64,000 nucleotides of DNA, taken from the NCBI RefSeq assembly GCF_954871325.1, contig NC_088775.1, positions 32,651,561 through 32,715,560 of the forward strand, in the 5' to 3' direction. Below are positions 34,736 to 45,485 of the stretch, piece after piece. The stretch's first letter is position 1. Every line of letters begins with the position of its first letter. The notes below the pieces were generated by a model, which was not told the origin of the DNA, did not search any database, and saw nothing but the letters and a program-made list of their open reading frames with translations. Origin of the DNA: Gordionus sp. m RMFG-2023. Lineage: Eukaryota; Nematomorpha; Gordioida; Chordodea; Parachordodidae. The position numbers were made by a program, and so were the translations under genes.

Positions 34736-36617
34736 CAGGCGCGTACGCAGCGGGGGGGGGGGGGGGGGGTGGCAGGGGAACAAATCCCCCCCCCCCCCAA
34801 AGCCAAAAAATGCAGATGCCGGATTATATTTTTCAAAAATATTATTGTTAATATTAATTTATATTTGTTAATATTTATTCTTATCTCATATATACATATA
34901 TATATATATATTTTATTTATCACATTCATCTACTAAGTTATTTTATCAATCAATTTCGATTTCAAGTTTTCCTTGGCGTAATTTACCTATTATTTTCAAA
35001 TTTTAGTGGCGTAATATTTATCTAATTTTCTAATAAAATAATAATCATCTCTGAAACTCCTTGTCCAACAGGGAGAAAAAAATTGCAAGCTTGTCCAACG
35101 AGATCGAGTCTCCGCCACAGTAACAGCTATTTTGGAGTTAGAAGAGCTGATTATTAATGCTATTACTGAAATATCACAATGGCTTGAAAGAAATATTTCC
35201 TCAGAAGCAAGAAAATTATTGGATTCAATACTTATTCCAAATTTTTTTTCTCATTAGAATGTATTATTTAATTATACAACTATTTTATGTAATACTTTTA
35301 AAAACATAACATTGACTTGATTAAGAAGATGAGAATAGCGGAGAGCATTTATTAGAACTCAAGGAAATAGAGCTAGTGTTGTTGAAGAATTTCATATTTT
35401 ATATGTTATTGTTGAGTCAAAAGCAGAGCTATACGTGTTAAATATTTGTCCCCCTCGACTTGCAGCAAGCAAGCTCATCATCAAAACATTAATATAGGAT
35501 CAGTAGAAGAGTATTATAAAACAAATGTCCCCTCTCCCAACCTTTTTCATATGGTGATAGAAAAAAAATATAAATATTTGTTATATTTTTATCATGAAGA
35601 TGTTAAAATATCTTATGATGCCTTATTAGCTGAATAACTATGATTAAAAGATTAACTATGGTTGATACAGTCCCAAAAAATGCTATGGATGCTTTTTATT
35701 TCAAACACATTTTAGAATATACTACCAATTATTAAAATGGTTATATATATTAGCAGCTCTTTAGTAAACTAATGAGAGAACATTCACTTTTTTAAGAAGA
35801 ATAACAGAGCCTTGCAGAGGTACCATTTGCAGGACCAGGCCCAGATTTTATTTTAAAATTTTTTCCGGCCCTGGTTTTTTTTAAAAAAATTTTCAGGCCC
35901 GGCCCGGCTGGCTTAGCCCGAATTTTTTAAAATAAATTATATTTATTTTTGATATTTATAGCTAATAATGGCGATTTCAAATATTTGGTTAAAAAAAAAA
36001 ATATACAACTCGGCTCGGATATTTTTTCTTAAAAAATTTTCAGGCCCAGCCCGGGTGTTTTTAAAAAAAAAATTACGAGCCCGGCCCGGGTATATTTAAA
36101 AAAATTAAAATACGGTCCGGCTCAGGGGCCGGGCCTGCAAGTCTGTGAAAAACATACCTATGAAATACAACATCTGAAAGTAGATTGAATTATTTGGATC
36201 TTTTGAATATTCATAGACATTTAAAGCCAAGCAAGGATTGATAATTGAAAAATTAGCTCAAAACATACAAAATACAATTATTCCTAAGAAACTTTTTGTG
36301 TATTAATTTATATTTACAACATTTAAATTTTTTATACTTTATATATATTAAAACTCAAAAAATTCAAATTTCAATTTTGGGTCATTTAGGTGATTCATAT
36401 CGTGGGTTATATTCACTTTATATTTTATGATTCACATTTAAATGCCGGTTTATATATATAATTTTTTTAATTCACATTAGTTTAAAATTGTGTATTAGAA
36501 AAGTTATTAATCCTAATAAATTTATGCTTAGTATTTTTAATTAAAAATATTATTTCTTAAAAAAATTTATTATCCCCCCCCCCAGACCAAATTCCTGCGT
36601 ACGCGCCTGACATGGTA
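34728..36617. mobile_element. hAT element copy B (1.87 kb) inserted into gypsy RNase H
   Basis: The body 34736-36609 starts CAGGCGCGTACGCAG and ends, inverted, CAGGCGCGTACGCAGG. The target duplication is ACATAGTA/ACATGGTA (34728-34735, 36610-36617; one mismatch). It is nearly identical to 13147-15016, including G/C runs at the left end, the transposase remnant (about 35060-35770) and the embedded GGCCCGG segment (about 35820-36140). Because the host gypsy frame reads into the insert at one side and out at the other with the same two codons duplicated, the insertion point in RNase H is exact. Confidence 0.9.
35060..35770 (+). pseudogene. hAT transposase remnant in copy B
   Basis: It has the same pieces in the same order as copy A: a WLERNIS segment near 35185, the CSKQAHH...SVEEYY segment near 35460-35510, and an NERTF-like end near 35775. 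Small indels differ from copy A. Stops and frameshifts abound, so neither copy can supply an active transposase. Confidence 0.6.
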
Positions 36618-37612
36618 CTATTATCCTTAATACCCTTGGTAAAGATGTGAACTAGAGGTTTATGGTCAGTAATAATTGTAAATTTTGTGCCGATTAAGTA
36701 TTCCTGGAACCTCTTTAAAGAAAGCGAACATAATAGCGAGAGCTCACGCTCAATATTGGTATAATTCATTTCGGATTTTAATAAAGTTCTCGACGCGAAA
36801 GCTATAGGTTTTTCTTTATCATCTTTTTCAGTATGAAATAATACAGCTCCTAAACCACATTTAGATGCGTCAGTGGCTATCCCTATAGGTAATTCAGGGT
36901 TAAAGTATGTCAAAGCAGGTGGAAGACTAATCAACTTCTTAAGATCATTAAAACTTTTAGAGTGTTCTAAGTTCCAAGCCCATTTTTCTTTGTTGACGAT
37001 TTTATATAGAGGATCGGCTATTTCTGCAAAATTGTTCAAAAATTTTCTATAGTAGCCAGCCATTCCCAGAAATGTTGATAATTCAGCAACTGATTTTGGT
37101 TCTGGCATATTAATTAATGCTCCAATTTTGTCGTGATTAGCATGAATTCCCTTGGCGTCAATATCATGACCCAGGAACCTCACTTTGTTTTTATAGAACA
37201 CACTTTTGTTGAAGTTAGGTACTAGCCCAAACGATGATATTCTATCAAACACTTTTTTTATGTTATTAAGGTGGGCTTTATCGTTTTTCCCAGTTATTAG
37301 TAAATCATCAATATAAAATATGACGTCATCCATGTCACCGAAGATTTGATCCATGATCTATTGGAAGATTGCAGATGAGGTCTTAAGCCCAAAAGGAAGT
37401 CTAGTAAATCGGTAATATCCCTTGTGCGTAGATATAGTGTCCTTAAAATCAGCACTAAGCCTAATGCTACCATCATCTTTGTAGACGGCGGTAATAGGAC
37501 TTGCCCATCGGACATCATTCACCGGCTCAATAATTTTATCATGTATCCATTTTTTAAGTTCATTGCTCACAAGATCAATTTTTGAATAAGGAATACGTCT
37601 AGGCGTGGACAT
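36610..37612 (-). pseudogene. Gypsy pol: reverse transcriptase and RNase H, damaged
   Basis: The frame starts near 37612 with an RT N-terminal segment (RRIPYSKI, then W.SPI near 37520). Near 37440 it jumps from LSADFK directly to the THKGYYRFTRLPFGLK region. This omits some 40-50 residues that normally hold motif A, with the first catalytic Asp. An in-frame TAG at 37358-37360 follows. The frame then resumes with FYIDDLL (catalytic pair, near 37320), the thumb and connection FLGMAGYYRKF, and RNase H with TDASKCGLGAVL near 36880, the IERE segment near 36760 and TDHKPL near 36670. The hAT copy B interrupts RNase H just after. Motif spacing is that of Ty3/gypsy pol. Confidence 0.8.
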
Positions 37613-38102
37613 CTCTTTTTAAATGTAACTTGACACTTGCTTTGTTGATTGGCCCATTAGTCAAATTAGATTCACACTTTGTAATCAATTTTTTTATTTC
37701 ATCTTCATAATTAATGTCAACATTTGCTATAAATTTATTTAAAATATTTTTGAAAGCGTTGATCCATGTACGTCCCAACAAGGCATTTTTTCTTGATTCA
37801 ACGACTACCGCTTGTAAATATTTTGAGATACCTTCATAAGTCACTTTAACTTGTGTAATGCCGATGATCTTGATTAAATTTTCGTCATAAGCGGTAAGTT
37901 GTAACTTGGATTTCTTAACATTGATAATACCAAGTTTTTTAGCCAGACCATGAGGTATGATAGTATGTTTGGAACCTGTATCAACTTGCATACTTTGCAT
38001 TATCTTTATCATTAAGCATGTCCCCAGATAAGTTGTTAACATTAAAATCGTTATCATTTTTGTTCTTTGTAGAGTCGACTTTCTCTTCCATAATTTCTTC
38101 AA
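37599..38102 (-). pseudogene. Gypsy aspartic protease region
   Basis: A minus-strand frame of 167 codons contains VDTGSKHTIIP (catalytic DTG, near 37985) and, downstream, an ALLGR.W segment near 37775. These mark a retropepsin-like protease. The first ~35 residues overlap the gag tail in another frame and are probably not native, so a frameshift (natural or degenerate) joins gag and protease. Its end overlaps the RT start by 14 bases in a different frame. Confidence 0.7.
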
Positions 38103-39115
38103 TATTCATATTGTAATCATTGTTGTTGTATTGTATTTGCTTTCTATTATTGTTGTCGCTACCTCTATTATTATTTGAGTTGTTGTTATATTGTATTTGC
38201 TTTCTCTGATTATTGTTACTACCTCTATAATTATTTGAATTGTTGTTATAAGATTGGTAATTGTTACGATTTCCGTCAACGTATTGGATCTGTTTTCTTT
38301 GATTATTATCATGCCACGTATTATTTCTACCATAATTAGATTGATTATTATTGTTGTAGCGATAGTTGTTGTAGTTATAGTTATTATAATTATCTTGGTA
38401 TCTAGAATTATTATTACCGTATTTCCTATCATAGTGTCTAAAATTATTATTATTGTCATAATTCCTATTTTTATTCCTATTATATTATTATCTCTATTAT
38501 CATAATTATTTCTAAAATTATTATCAGGTCTAAAATAATTATTATTGTCATTTCTATTTCTATTGTTAAGGTTTTTTTATCAGGCTTTTTATCGTTATTC
38601 ATATAACTTATATTATCAATATCTGGTTTATCATTAATACTATTTAATCTAGTTCCTAACTCCACCATTTCATTTAAAGTTAAATTAATATTTTCAATGT
38701 ATATTTTATTTTGTCATTTAAGGTAGACGTACGTAATTTTTCTTTAATCCTACTGTCGTCTGAAAAATTATATTTTTTATGCAGCGTTGATACTCTTATG
38801 TACCATTGCATGAAGTTCCCAATCGAATTCTGCTTAAGTTGAATTTGTTTATTAAAATATTTTTATCTTGTACAGGTAAAAGGTAAGCTAATTTCGTAAT
38901 CACTATCTTAAGATCTAATATATCGATATCTAAGCAAATTGATTTAATATTATCAAACACATCATCAGATAAATTATTAAGTAAATATTTATTTTAATGG
39001 AGTCCGGTAATGTGCTGCTCGAAAAATAACTTAACACCCTATCTAAATAAATCTCAGTAAGGGGTCCAATAAGTTTTGGAAATTTATAAAATATGAAATC
39101 TGGTTTAGTGTCCAT
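38100..39115 (-). pseudogene. Gypsy gag with Asn-rich tail, frameshifted
   Basis: The ATG at 39115 starts a gag-like N-terminus (near MDTKPDFIFYKF). A frame change near 38990 leads into a capsid-like stretch (FDNIKSICLDID, then LAYLLPVQDKN), with another change near 38850. The tail (38100-38570) is an Asn/Tyr/Arg-rich low-complexity region. One frame repeats RKQIQY several times, separated by runs of Asn. No CCHC knuckle is seen. The Ile/Thr-rich and Val/Ile-rich frames in this tail are artefacts of the same simple sequence. Confidence 0.6.
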
Positions 39116-39538
39116 TTATTGTTAACTTTTATAACATTTCATATAAGCTTTTAAAATAAAAATGATACGTTATATTTTTATAAATATACACCGGAGTTAA
39201 ATAAACTCCAAATCATTATAAACATAAAATTTTTCATTTAGCTGTTCAAAAATCATCTCTTTGAGACTAAAAAATTCAAAGATAACATCATCACTATTGG
39301 GTTCTCTTGAATATTGTATATCACAATCATAAGTAAATTGACACATCGAAAGGTATATTAATCAGTTTGAAGGAAAACATTGTGAAAATAATTTTTACTT
39401 TTTTTTCCTCCTTCTTTTATAAAATTTATTTGTTTAATATTTTTACTTATAACACCTCACCATAAAAATATATGGAAGAAAAAAAAAATTTTTTAAAAAT
39501 GCACGAGTCTTTTTTGCCAACCTCACACCGAGGCAACA
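39116..39538 (-). other. Gypsy 5' leader
   Basis: This untranslated stretch lies between the 5' LTR and gag. In element sense the bases just after the LTR begin TGTTGCCTCGGTG, where a primer binding site is expected. The matching tRNA was not identified. Confidence 0.5.
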
Positions 39539-39571
39539 TGTAGAGAAAGGTGATAAATATATTTTTATTAT
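39539..39571 (-). repeat. 5' LTR of gypsy, inner part
   Basis: This 33-bp segment aligns with the left end of the 3' LTR (GGTGATAAATATATTTTTAT here). It ends in TTTTATTAT, the 9-bp sequence duplicated by the MULE insertion. Confidence 0.75.
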
Positions 39572-42500
39572 GAATCCCGGAAAAAAACCCTGGAAAAAAA
39601 ACCCCGGAAAATAAACAACCGGAAAATAAACCCGACGCAAAATAAACCCCCAGGAAAAAAACCCCCGGAAAATAAACCCCCAGGAAAAAAACCCCCGGAA
39701 AATAAACCCCTAGGAAAAAAAACCCCCGGAAAATAAACCCCCGAGAATTTTTTTTCATTTTTATAGAATTTAGTTAAGACCTAATAATATAGGTATATTT
39801 TTATTTGGCCTACTCTCCATAAAAAAATGCTTAAATAAGAAAAACTGATGTTTAAATTGGTACTGGGAAAAAATGCCTCAGTAAAATAACTATGTATTGT
39901 AAAAAAATTTTGCTATAGTAAAAATACAATACCATCTTTAAATATGATATTAAATAGACTAAATTTGACAAAACTTAGAAATAAGAAATGTTTATTTTAT
40001 TGGTAAATCATGATTATGTATATACAAATTTTATAATTTATAATAATAATTATATGGGTTGACATCGAATATTGAAGGAAATCGCTATTATAAAATCTGG
40101 AAGGCTTCGCACCCCATCACGGTATTCTTCGCAAAGTTTCTTTAGCCGAATCTGGTTGTTAGAACTCTGCGATTTTGTTTTCGATGTCCAACTACCTACA
40201 CGCCATCTTTCAAGTTTGGTTTCATTGGCAGCCACCTCGCATTTCATTTTTTTAATGAGTACCCAGATTGATGGGTGTTTATTCCCAACCAGATTAGAAA
40301 AACGATGATTCCAACCTTCGCATTGATTATTTGTTCGTTCTTCATCTGAGAGAGTGCTTTGATTCACGTTCCAGGTTTCTAGAGGTAATCGAGGCTCAAT
40401 TCGACGTGTTTGGGATTGAGAATTGCTTCTCATGACCTCCCTTGATACTCCATTGACATAATTTTTATCGAAATAATCAAGAATGTCCTTACCATTGCTC
40501 GTAGTAACTGATCTCAGGAATGTCATTGCATTGTCCATATCACATATCGGAACGAATGCTAAGCCGTCCATCATGCCACAAAAAAAACTTAGAGTTTCAT
40601 CGGTCATGTATTCGCTTTCCAGACCCAGCTTCTGAATTTTTCTATGTGTACTTTGACACAAATGTAAAAACATCCTCTAATTACGATGTGACCCCCTAAT
40701 CGAAAAAATAAATATAAATTATTAAACATATTAATAATCATACCAATGATACTCTTAACCGCGGTCATAGCAGACTTTTCGAAATCCATGTATATATATT
40801 ATGGATCAGGAAATAAATCCCTTTCCTGACATTTAGACATTATTGTTTGAAATATTATTTCATAAGTACTTTGAGTTTTATTCTGGAGTACACAATAAAC
40901 CGCTGTGATAAAAATATTGTTTATTGCTACTCTAATCACATATAATAGTAGAAAATTTTTGGGGACATGGCAAAATTACCATCCATATACCACTCTGTCC
41001 TATTAGATATTAGATTCTAGGAATCATCTGTTGCGAACATTATTATGCGTTCTTCAGCTTGTGGGCCATTATCAAATAATAAAAATCGTTTTGAGTTCTG
41101 GGAGCCACAATTTGCCTAATCACCTATAATATTTAAATTTTTATGAAAATATAATTATATTTAAACTAATACCTTCAATAACTAGGCCTTCCAAATTCTC
41201 AAGATTTAAAGGGTGTTGTGTTGCTTTGTGATTCTTAGAGTTCTTTTTATAGAATCTTACGATAACATATGCGACTTAACTATATGGTCTAATTTTACAA
41301 TTTCCTCTGCATAAATTTAGAGGTTTTGCCAAAGAGTCGGCACATCGCTTCTACATGTTAGCAATGGATTTCATTGCTACTAGTCCATCAATATTTGATG
41401 GATGATTATGAGCTGTATCAAGAACGGGATCTTGATTATCGAGTCTTGAAAAAAGTATTGCTCGGCATTTAAAAGAAGAATTCTTTGAGCAGCGCCATCT
41501 AATCTTGTTTGAGCATTTTTTTATGTATGGTATAAGAATAACCTTCAAATATGAGCTTTCCAGGATGAATAAGATCCATTAAATTTTTTTTATAAAATAT
41601 AAATTTTATGAATAAAATATTTTTGTAAATTTAATTTTTTTTTGTCTTTATATACGGCATAAAGATCCAAATTATTATTGTTTAATATTATAAATAAATA
41701 CCAATTATAGCGTTTTTAATTGATAAACAATTTTTTATTCTTTTGATTAAAAATTCATTTTAAAATATAATGATCATAATACATTTTAATATCTGTTCAT
41801 TTAACTAGTTGCTGAACAATAATATTTTTAACAAATTATTAACTTGCAATTGTCTAAATACCAATTATAGCGTTTTTAATTTATAAACAATTTTTATTCT
41901 TTTGATTAAAAATTCATTTTAAAACTTAATGATCATAATATTTTTTAATAAGCTAAAAACTAAAGGTAGTTGCATATCAATGAGGTGAGAAATCATGAAT
42001 AAATTAAAATTATCACATATATTCAAAATACCAAATGCAAAAAAATCGAGTATTTTCCCTTTGCATTTTAATGGTTTCACTGAATTAAATTGTATATTGG
42101 TGAATGTATATTTGTTTCTATTATAATAAATCACGAATTTATTTCAATATTCATCTTTTAAATATGCAATGAATTAAGTTTATATTTCTTTATATACTGG
42201 CTGCTAACAACCAATCAAGTTATATACAGATGTATTTCTAAAAATTGATTATCTGCTTAAATAAATTTGTATATAAAAAAATCTGTTTGGATTGGCCTAT
42301 TTATGCAAGCAGTTACTTCTAATAATTTAGAATATATACATAACGTATTAAGTATCAATGGTAAATATAAATAACCCATCATATTAGGGGGTAAATTTGG
42401 ATGGTGCATCATATTCATAAGAGGCACACCAACTCCAGCAAGGCCCATGACAGTAGGAGGAGGTGGGGTGAAAGAAGCATGAATGGTCTATCAGCAAAAA

Positions 42501-42751
42501 GTTGATGAGGTCATAATATTTTTAACAAATTATTAACTTGCAATTGTCTAAATACCAATTCAATAAAAATTATTGCTAGATTATACTTAAATATGAGAGT
42601 GTATAAAAAAAATCCCAAGCGGTTTTTTTTCCTGGGGGTGTTTTTTCCGGGGGTTTTATTTCCTGGGGATTTTTTCCGGGGGTTTTATTTCCTGGGGGTT
42701 TTTTCCGGGGGTTTTTTTCCAGGGGTTTTTTTTCCTATTACCTTTTATTAT
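39563..42751. mobile_element. MULE DNA transposon (3.17 kb) with minisatellite ends, 9-bp TSD
   Basis: The body 39572-42742 is flanked by the perfect 9-bp duplication TTTTATTAT (39563-39571, 42743-42751), the hallmark length for Mutator-like elements. The ends are inverted minisatellites built from alternating CCCCCGGAAAATAAA and CCCCCAGGAAAAAAA units on the left (39572-39746), with the inverted equivalent on the right (42608-42742). The interior encodes a FLYWCH-type finger and a MULE transposase on the minus strand, both damaged. It sits inside the gypsy 5' LTR. Confidence 0.88.
40050..41574 (-). pseudogene. FLYWCH/MULE transposase gene, intron-containing, broken
   Basis: On the minus strand the first part (about 41351-41574) encodes a FLYWCH-like zinc finger: RWRCSK...FKCRA, then a HNHP ending, pattern W.C..C...H.H. 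An inferred intron at 41124-41172 (49 nt, GT...AG) and one at 40696-40743 (48 nt) separate later exons. The core has DFEKSAM near 40780, a GCF segment near 40660 with a single-base frameshift, then STHRKIQKLGLESEY. Next is LAFVPICDM near 40560, and near 40320 the NNQCEGWNHRF segment typical of the end of the MULE domain. Stops between pieces show decay. This set of motifs is common in invertebrate MULE transposases. The direction of the gene matches the gypsy host only by chance. Confidence 0.7.
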
Positions 42752-42942
42752 CTATATTATTAAACTTTTTTACAACGTATTTATATCTTTTTTACAAAAG
42801 TAATATTTGAATAAATAAAACTAAAATGAAAATATAATCTTAAAATAAACTAAAATATAAGTTACGACTAAAATAAAGGTTACAATTTATAAAACTAAAA
42901 TAAAGGTTACAATTTGTAAAACTAAAATTATATTATTCAACA
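42752..42942 (-). repeat. 5' LTR of gypsy, outer part
   Basis: 191 bp matching the 3' LTR, ending (plus strand) in TTCAACA, that is, starting TGTTGAA in element sense. Confidence 0.85.
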
Positions 42943-44048
42943 GACATTTTATTATTAATATTTTATATGGTGTTCGAATTGAATAAGAATAAAATAGTAA
43001 AATGTTGTTTACGTATTTTGTGCTTTTATAATAATAGTTTCTGTTCAACCCTGTATATAAGTAGATAAAAATTGCATCTGTCTCTAGATGCGTTTTCACA
43101 CCATATATCTGGATCCACTTAGGCGATTTATTTGTATCTAGATCCATTTTAAAAGTATCTTTTAACAACTCTGCAAATTATTAATAAAAATATTAAATTT
43201 TATTGAAACTCATTTAATATATCTTCTTAACCCTAACTCATATCTCTCAAACAATTAACCTAACATCTTCTAACCTTAAATCCTATATACTCGTTTAACA
43301 TTTAATATATTTCATCTTAGACAATATCCCCGAGATGTTCAGTCCTTCAGATGATCTACTCTCATATTAAACTTACTTCGACATTATTAAAGCCATCTAT
43401 TATAATGTTTATAATTCACACCTACATATAATTGGTAAATAAAGGTAGAGTTTAAAAAAAATATCCCGGTTGAAACTATATACTATAGTTTTCATGGAAC
43501 TATGATTTAATTTATTAATATATAAAGTTTTATATTCTATACTTTATTTTATTTATTACATTAAAGTTTTTAAAAATCTATAATCCGTTATTAATGTAAA
43601 ATAGTGTTATACATTTTAATAAGCTTCTAAAATTTTACAAAGTTAAAACAAGTTTAAAAATTTTATATTAATTGTAACAATGAGATTAGCACTGCCCGCC
43701 CAAACTGGTCCATAATGATTTAAAGTTTTTTTGTACGGTCCTTATAAAAATATTTGTAAAGGAAAAAATTAACACTACTCCAAAAAAAACATTTTAGTAG
43801 TGGGTTATACAAATGACTATAGATTTTTAAAAAGTAAAAGAGGTAATTTATTTATTTTTATGGAATGTACATATTATATATGAATGTAGTAGGTAGACAA
43901 TATAATATTACTATTATATTTAAGATAATAATTATAAAAATGGGTAAAAATATAACATTTAAGAGCTGATAACAAAACAATTTATTTCTTTTTACATGAT
44001 CTAATAACAAAAAAAATATATTATATACAATAACAGACTTGATCAATA
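42943..44048. other. AT-rich stretch downstream of FoxQ2
   Basis: No other gene is supported. A 93-codon frame at 42887-43168 overlaps the LTR and has no features. The FoxQ2 3' UTR and polyadenylation signal should lie just below 44049; AATAAA-like strings are too common here to choose one. Confidence 0.4.
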
Positions 44049-44557
44049 TTAAACAAGTTTTAGTATATTGTCTATGTCAAATTTCTTCCTATCTTTAGTT
44101 GAAATTTTAGGTCTAGAAAGGGACATTTTTATTTTGAATTTGAGTGTGTCATCAAGAATATTGATATCATTATAATTCTTTTGTTTAGGCATCTCATTAA
44201 CTATCGATTGGTGCTCCACTTTAATAGAATGATAGTTCTTGAGTTCTGTATTCGATTTTTTAGTCAAATTATATATTTTATTTTGCTTGTTTGGTTGGTA
44301 TGGAATATTTTCTTGAATCGATTTATTTTTATTGGATTCAAACATTTGGCTTTCTCGTGCTTGGCTAACTAAAGTCCAAAATAGATTCTTTAACTTAGGT
44401 AAAACCTCGATACTACCCGACTCTAAAATGGGCGACGAAAAATCAGCTACGATATTTTTATTGTGCATTAAACCACTGCTAGATACCAATGCTTCGTACA
44501 CATTCTTAATAGCAGCTTGTTTTATTCTTTTTTTGGCTTTTTTTCGTCGAAAATCAC
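44049..44557 (-). CDS. foxQ2: FoxQ2 forkhead transcription factor, exon 2
   Basis: This exon begins after an AG acceptor at 44558-44559 with GT, which completes the Gly codon started in exon 1. It then reads DFRRKKAKKRIK, the basic stretch that in FoxQ2 proteins directly follows the winged-helix domain. It adds 168 full residues and ends at the stop 44049-44051, giving a joined protein of 349 residues. The middle is Ser/Lys/Asn-rich and probably disordered. The final residues contain FDIDNIL (joined residues 340-346), a perfect FxIxxIL engrailed-homology-1 motif. This motif recruits Groucho/TLE corepressors and is known near the C-terminus of FoxQ2 proteins. An upstream in-frame ATG at 44579 lies inside the intron and is not the start. 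Confidence 0.88.
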
Positions 44558-45485
44558 CTATCGATATTAATTTTAACATATTATAACTATAAGAATAACA
44601 TGATTACCAAAATAATAGTTAATAAATATTTCGCAAATTTGAGTTTTTACTAGTAAATTAAAAATTTTTTTTATTTATATCTGTTTTTTTTAAATTCTGA
44701 AGGACTTCATTCTACCGGAATCATATTCTCACTCTGAACTTTACACACTCTTGCCGAGAACTTTTGAACTACTGTTTACTTTATATTAAAAAATTTTAAT
44801 ATCTATATTTTTTAAATAAAACTTGACGAAATTATCTGAAATTTATATATATCATTATGATCCCGATAAAATAAGGTGTTTCAAAAATTTTTTTCAAAAT
44901 CGCGCGTTCTAAAAAAAAAATAAATGTTTGAAATTTGCTAACTTATATATCATCTATAGTTAAGTTCTATTCCAACTTTCAGTATTTTTATTCAACCATA
45001 GCAGGGATTATAGGGAGCAGTTTATGAAAGTTGGTTTTAGTAGTCTCATTAAAATAGTTAGAGCACTACAAATTTAATTTTTTCAAAATTTTTAAGACCG
45101 AGTATTGTCTGAATTTTTTACTAATTACCAACCCAGATTTTTATTTTAAGCCACAAATTTATTATTGTAAAATATAAATTAAATAAATTTTTAGAAAGTT
45201 GAATAAAATAAAAATCACCAATTGCTTTATAAATCATAGAGAATTCCTAATTCTCGTTTTCTTTTAGTAAAAGAGGCAAAAATATTATTTTCTATTTATT
45301 TTTTTAGAATTAATTTATATTTTTTAAGCCCAGTCTATTTTTTTTTAAAATATACTCAATTTATTTTTGGCCAGATTCCGGTTGCAGAACTTTAAAATTG
45401 GGTCATAAACATTGTTCATGTGGTTACTACCTGTTAGAAAGTTTTTTTACTGAATAAAGAAGATTATTTAAAAGTTTTTTTGAAC
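44558..45485 (-). other. FoxQ2 intron (928 nt)
   Basis: Donor AGAG|GTTCAA and acceptor ATAG|GTGATT (minus strand) keep the reading frame with a split Gly codon (phase 1). Ignoring the donor extends exon 1 by only 19 codons of unrelated sequence before a stop, which supports splicing. The intron is AT-rich and holds no recognised element. Confidence 0.85.

Larger units (their letters stand above)
32675..42942 (-). mobile_element. Ty3/gypsy LTR retrotransposon, minus strand, with two nested DNA transposons
   Basis: The element reads right to left: 5' LTR (39539-39571 plus 42752-42942, split by a MULE), leader, gag, protease, reverse transcriptase, RNase H (split by a hAT), integrase, polypurine tract and 3' LTR (32675-32898). 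After removing the MULE and its duplicated target, both LTRs are 224 bp. Gag, protease, RT and integrase are all disrupted, so the copy is dead. Removing the hAT (1.87 kb) and MULE (3.17 kb) leaves roughly 5.2 kb, normal for a gypsy element without an env gene. No clear target duplication of the gypsy itself was found. Confidence 0.85.

Noticed and set aside
38106-38459. Ile/Thr-rich 117-codon minus-strand frame
   Set aside because: It is a shifted reading of the same Asn-rich repeat; the Asn/Arg/Gln-rich frame fits a gag tail better.
38254-38505. Val/Ile-rich 83-codon plus-strand frame
   Set aside because: It is the antisense of the Asn-codon simple repeat in the gypsy gag tail and has no independent coding sign.
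39443-39758. Phe/Gly-rich frames like elastic repeat proteins
   Set aside because: They are translations of the minisatellite end of the MULE, not genes.
32675-42942. Possible env gene making this an errantivirus-like element
   Set aside because: No open frame or remnant with envelope features lies between integrase and the polypurine tract.
44558-44579. ATG at 44577-44579 as start of a separate 176-codon gene
   Set aside because: The first codons lie upstream of a splice acceptor that restores the FoxQ2 frame exactly; a separate gene would begin with part of a forkhead extension.
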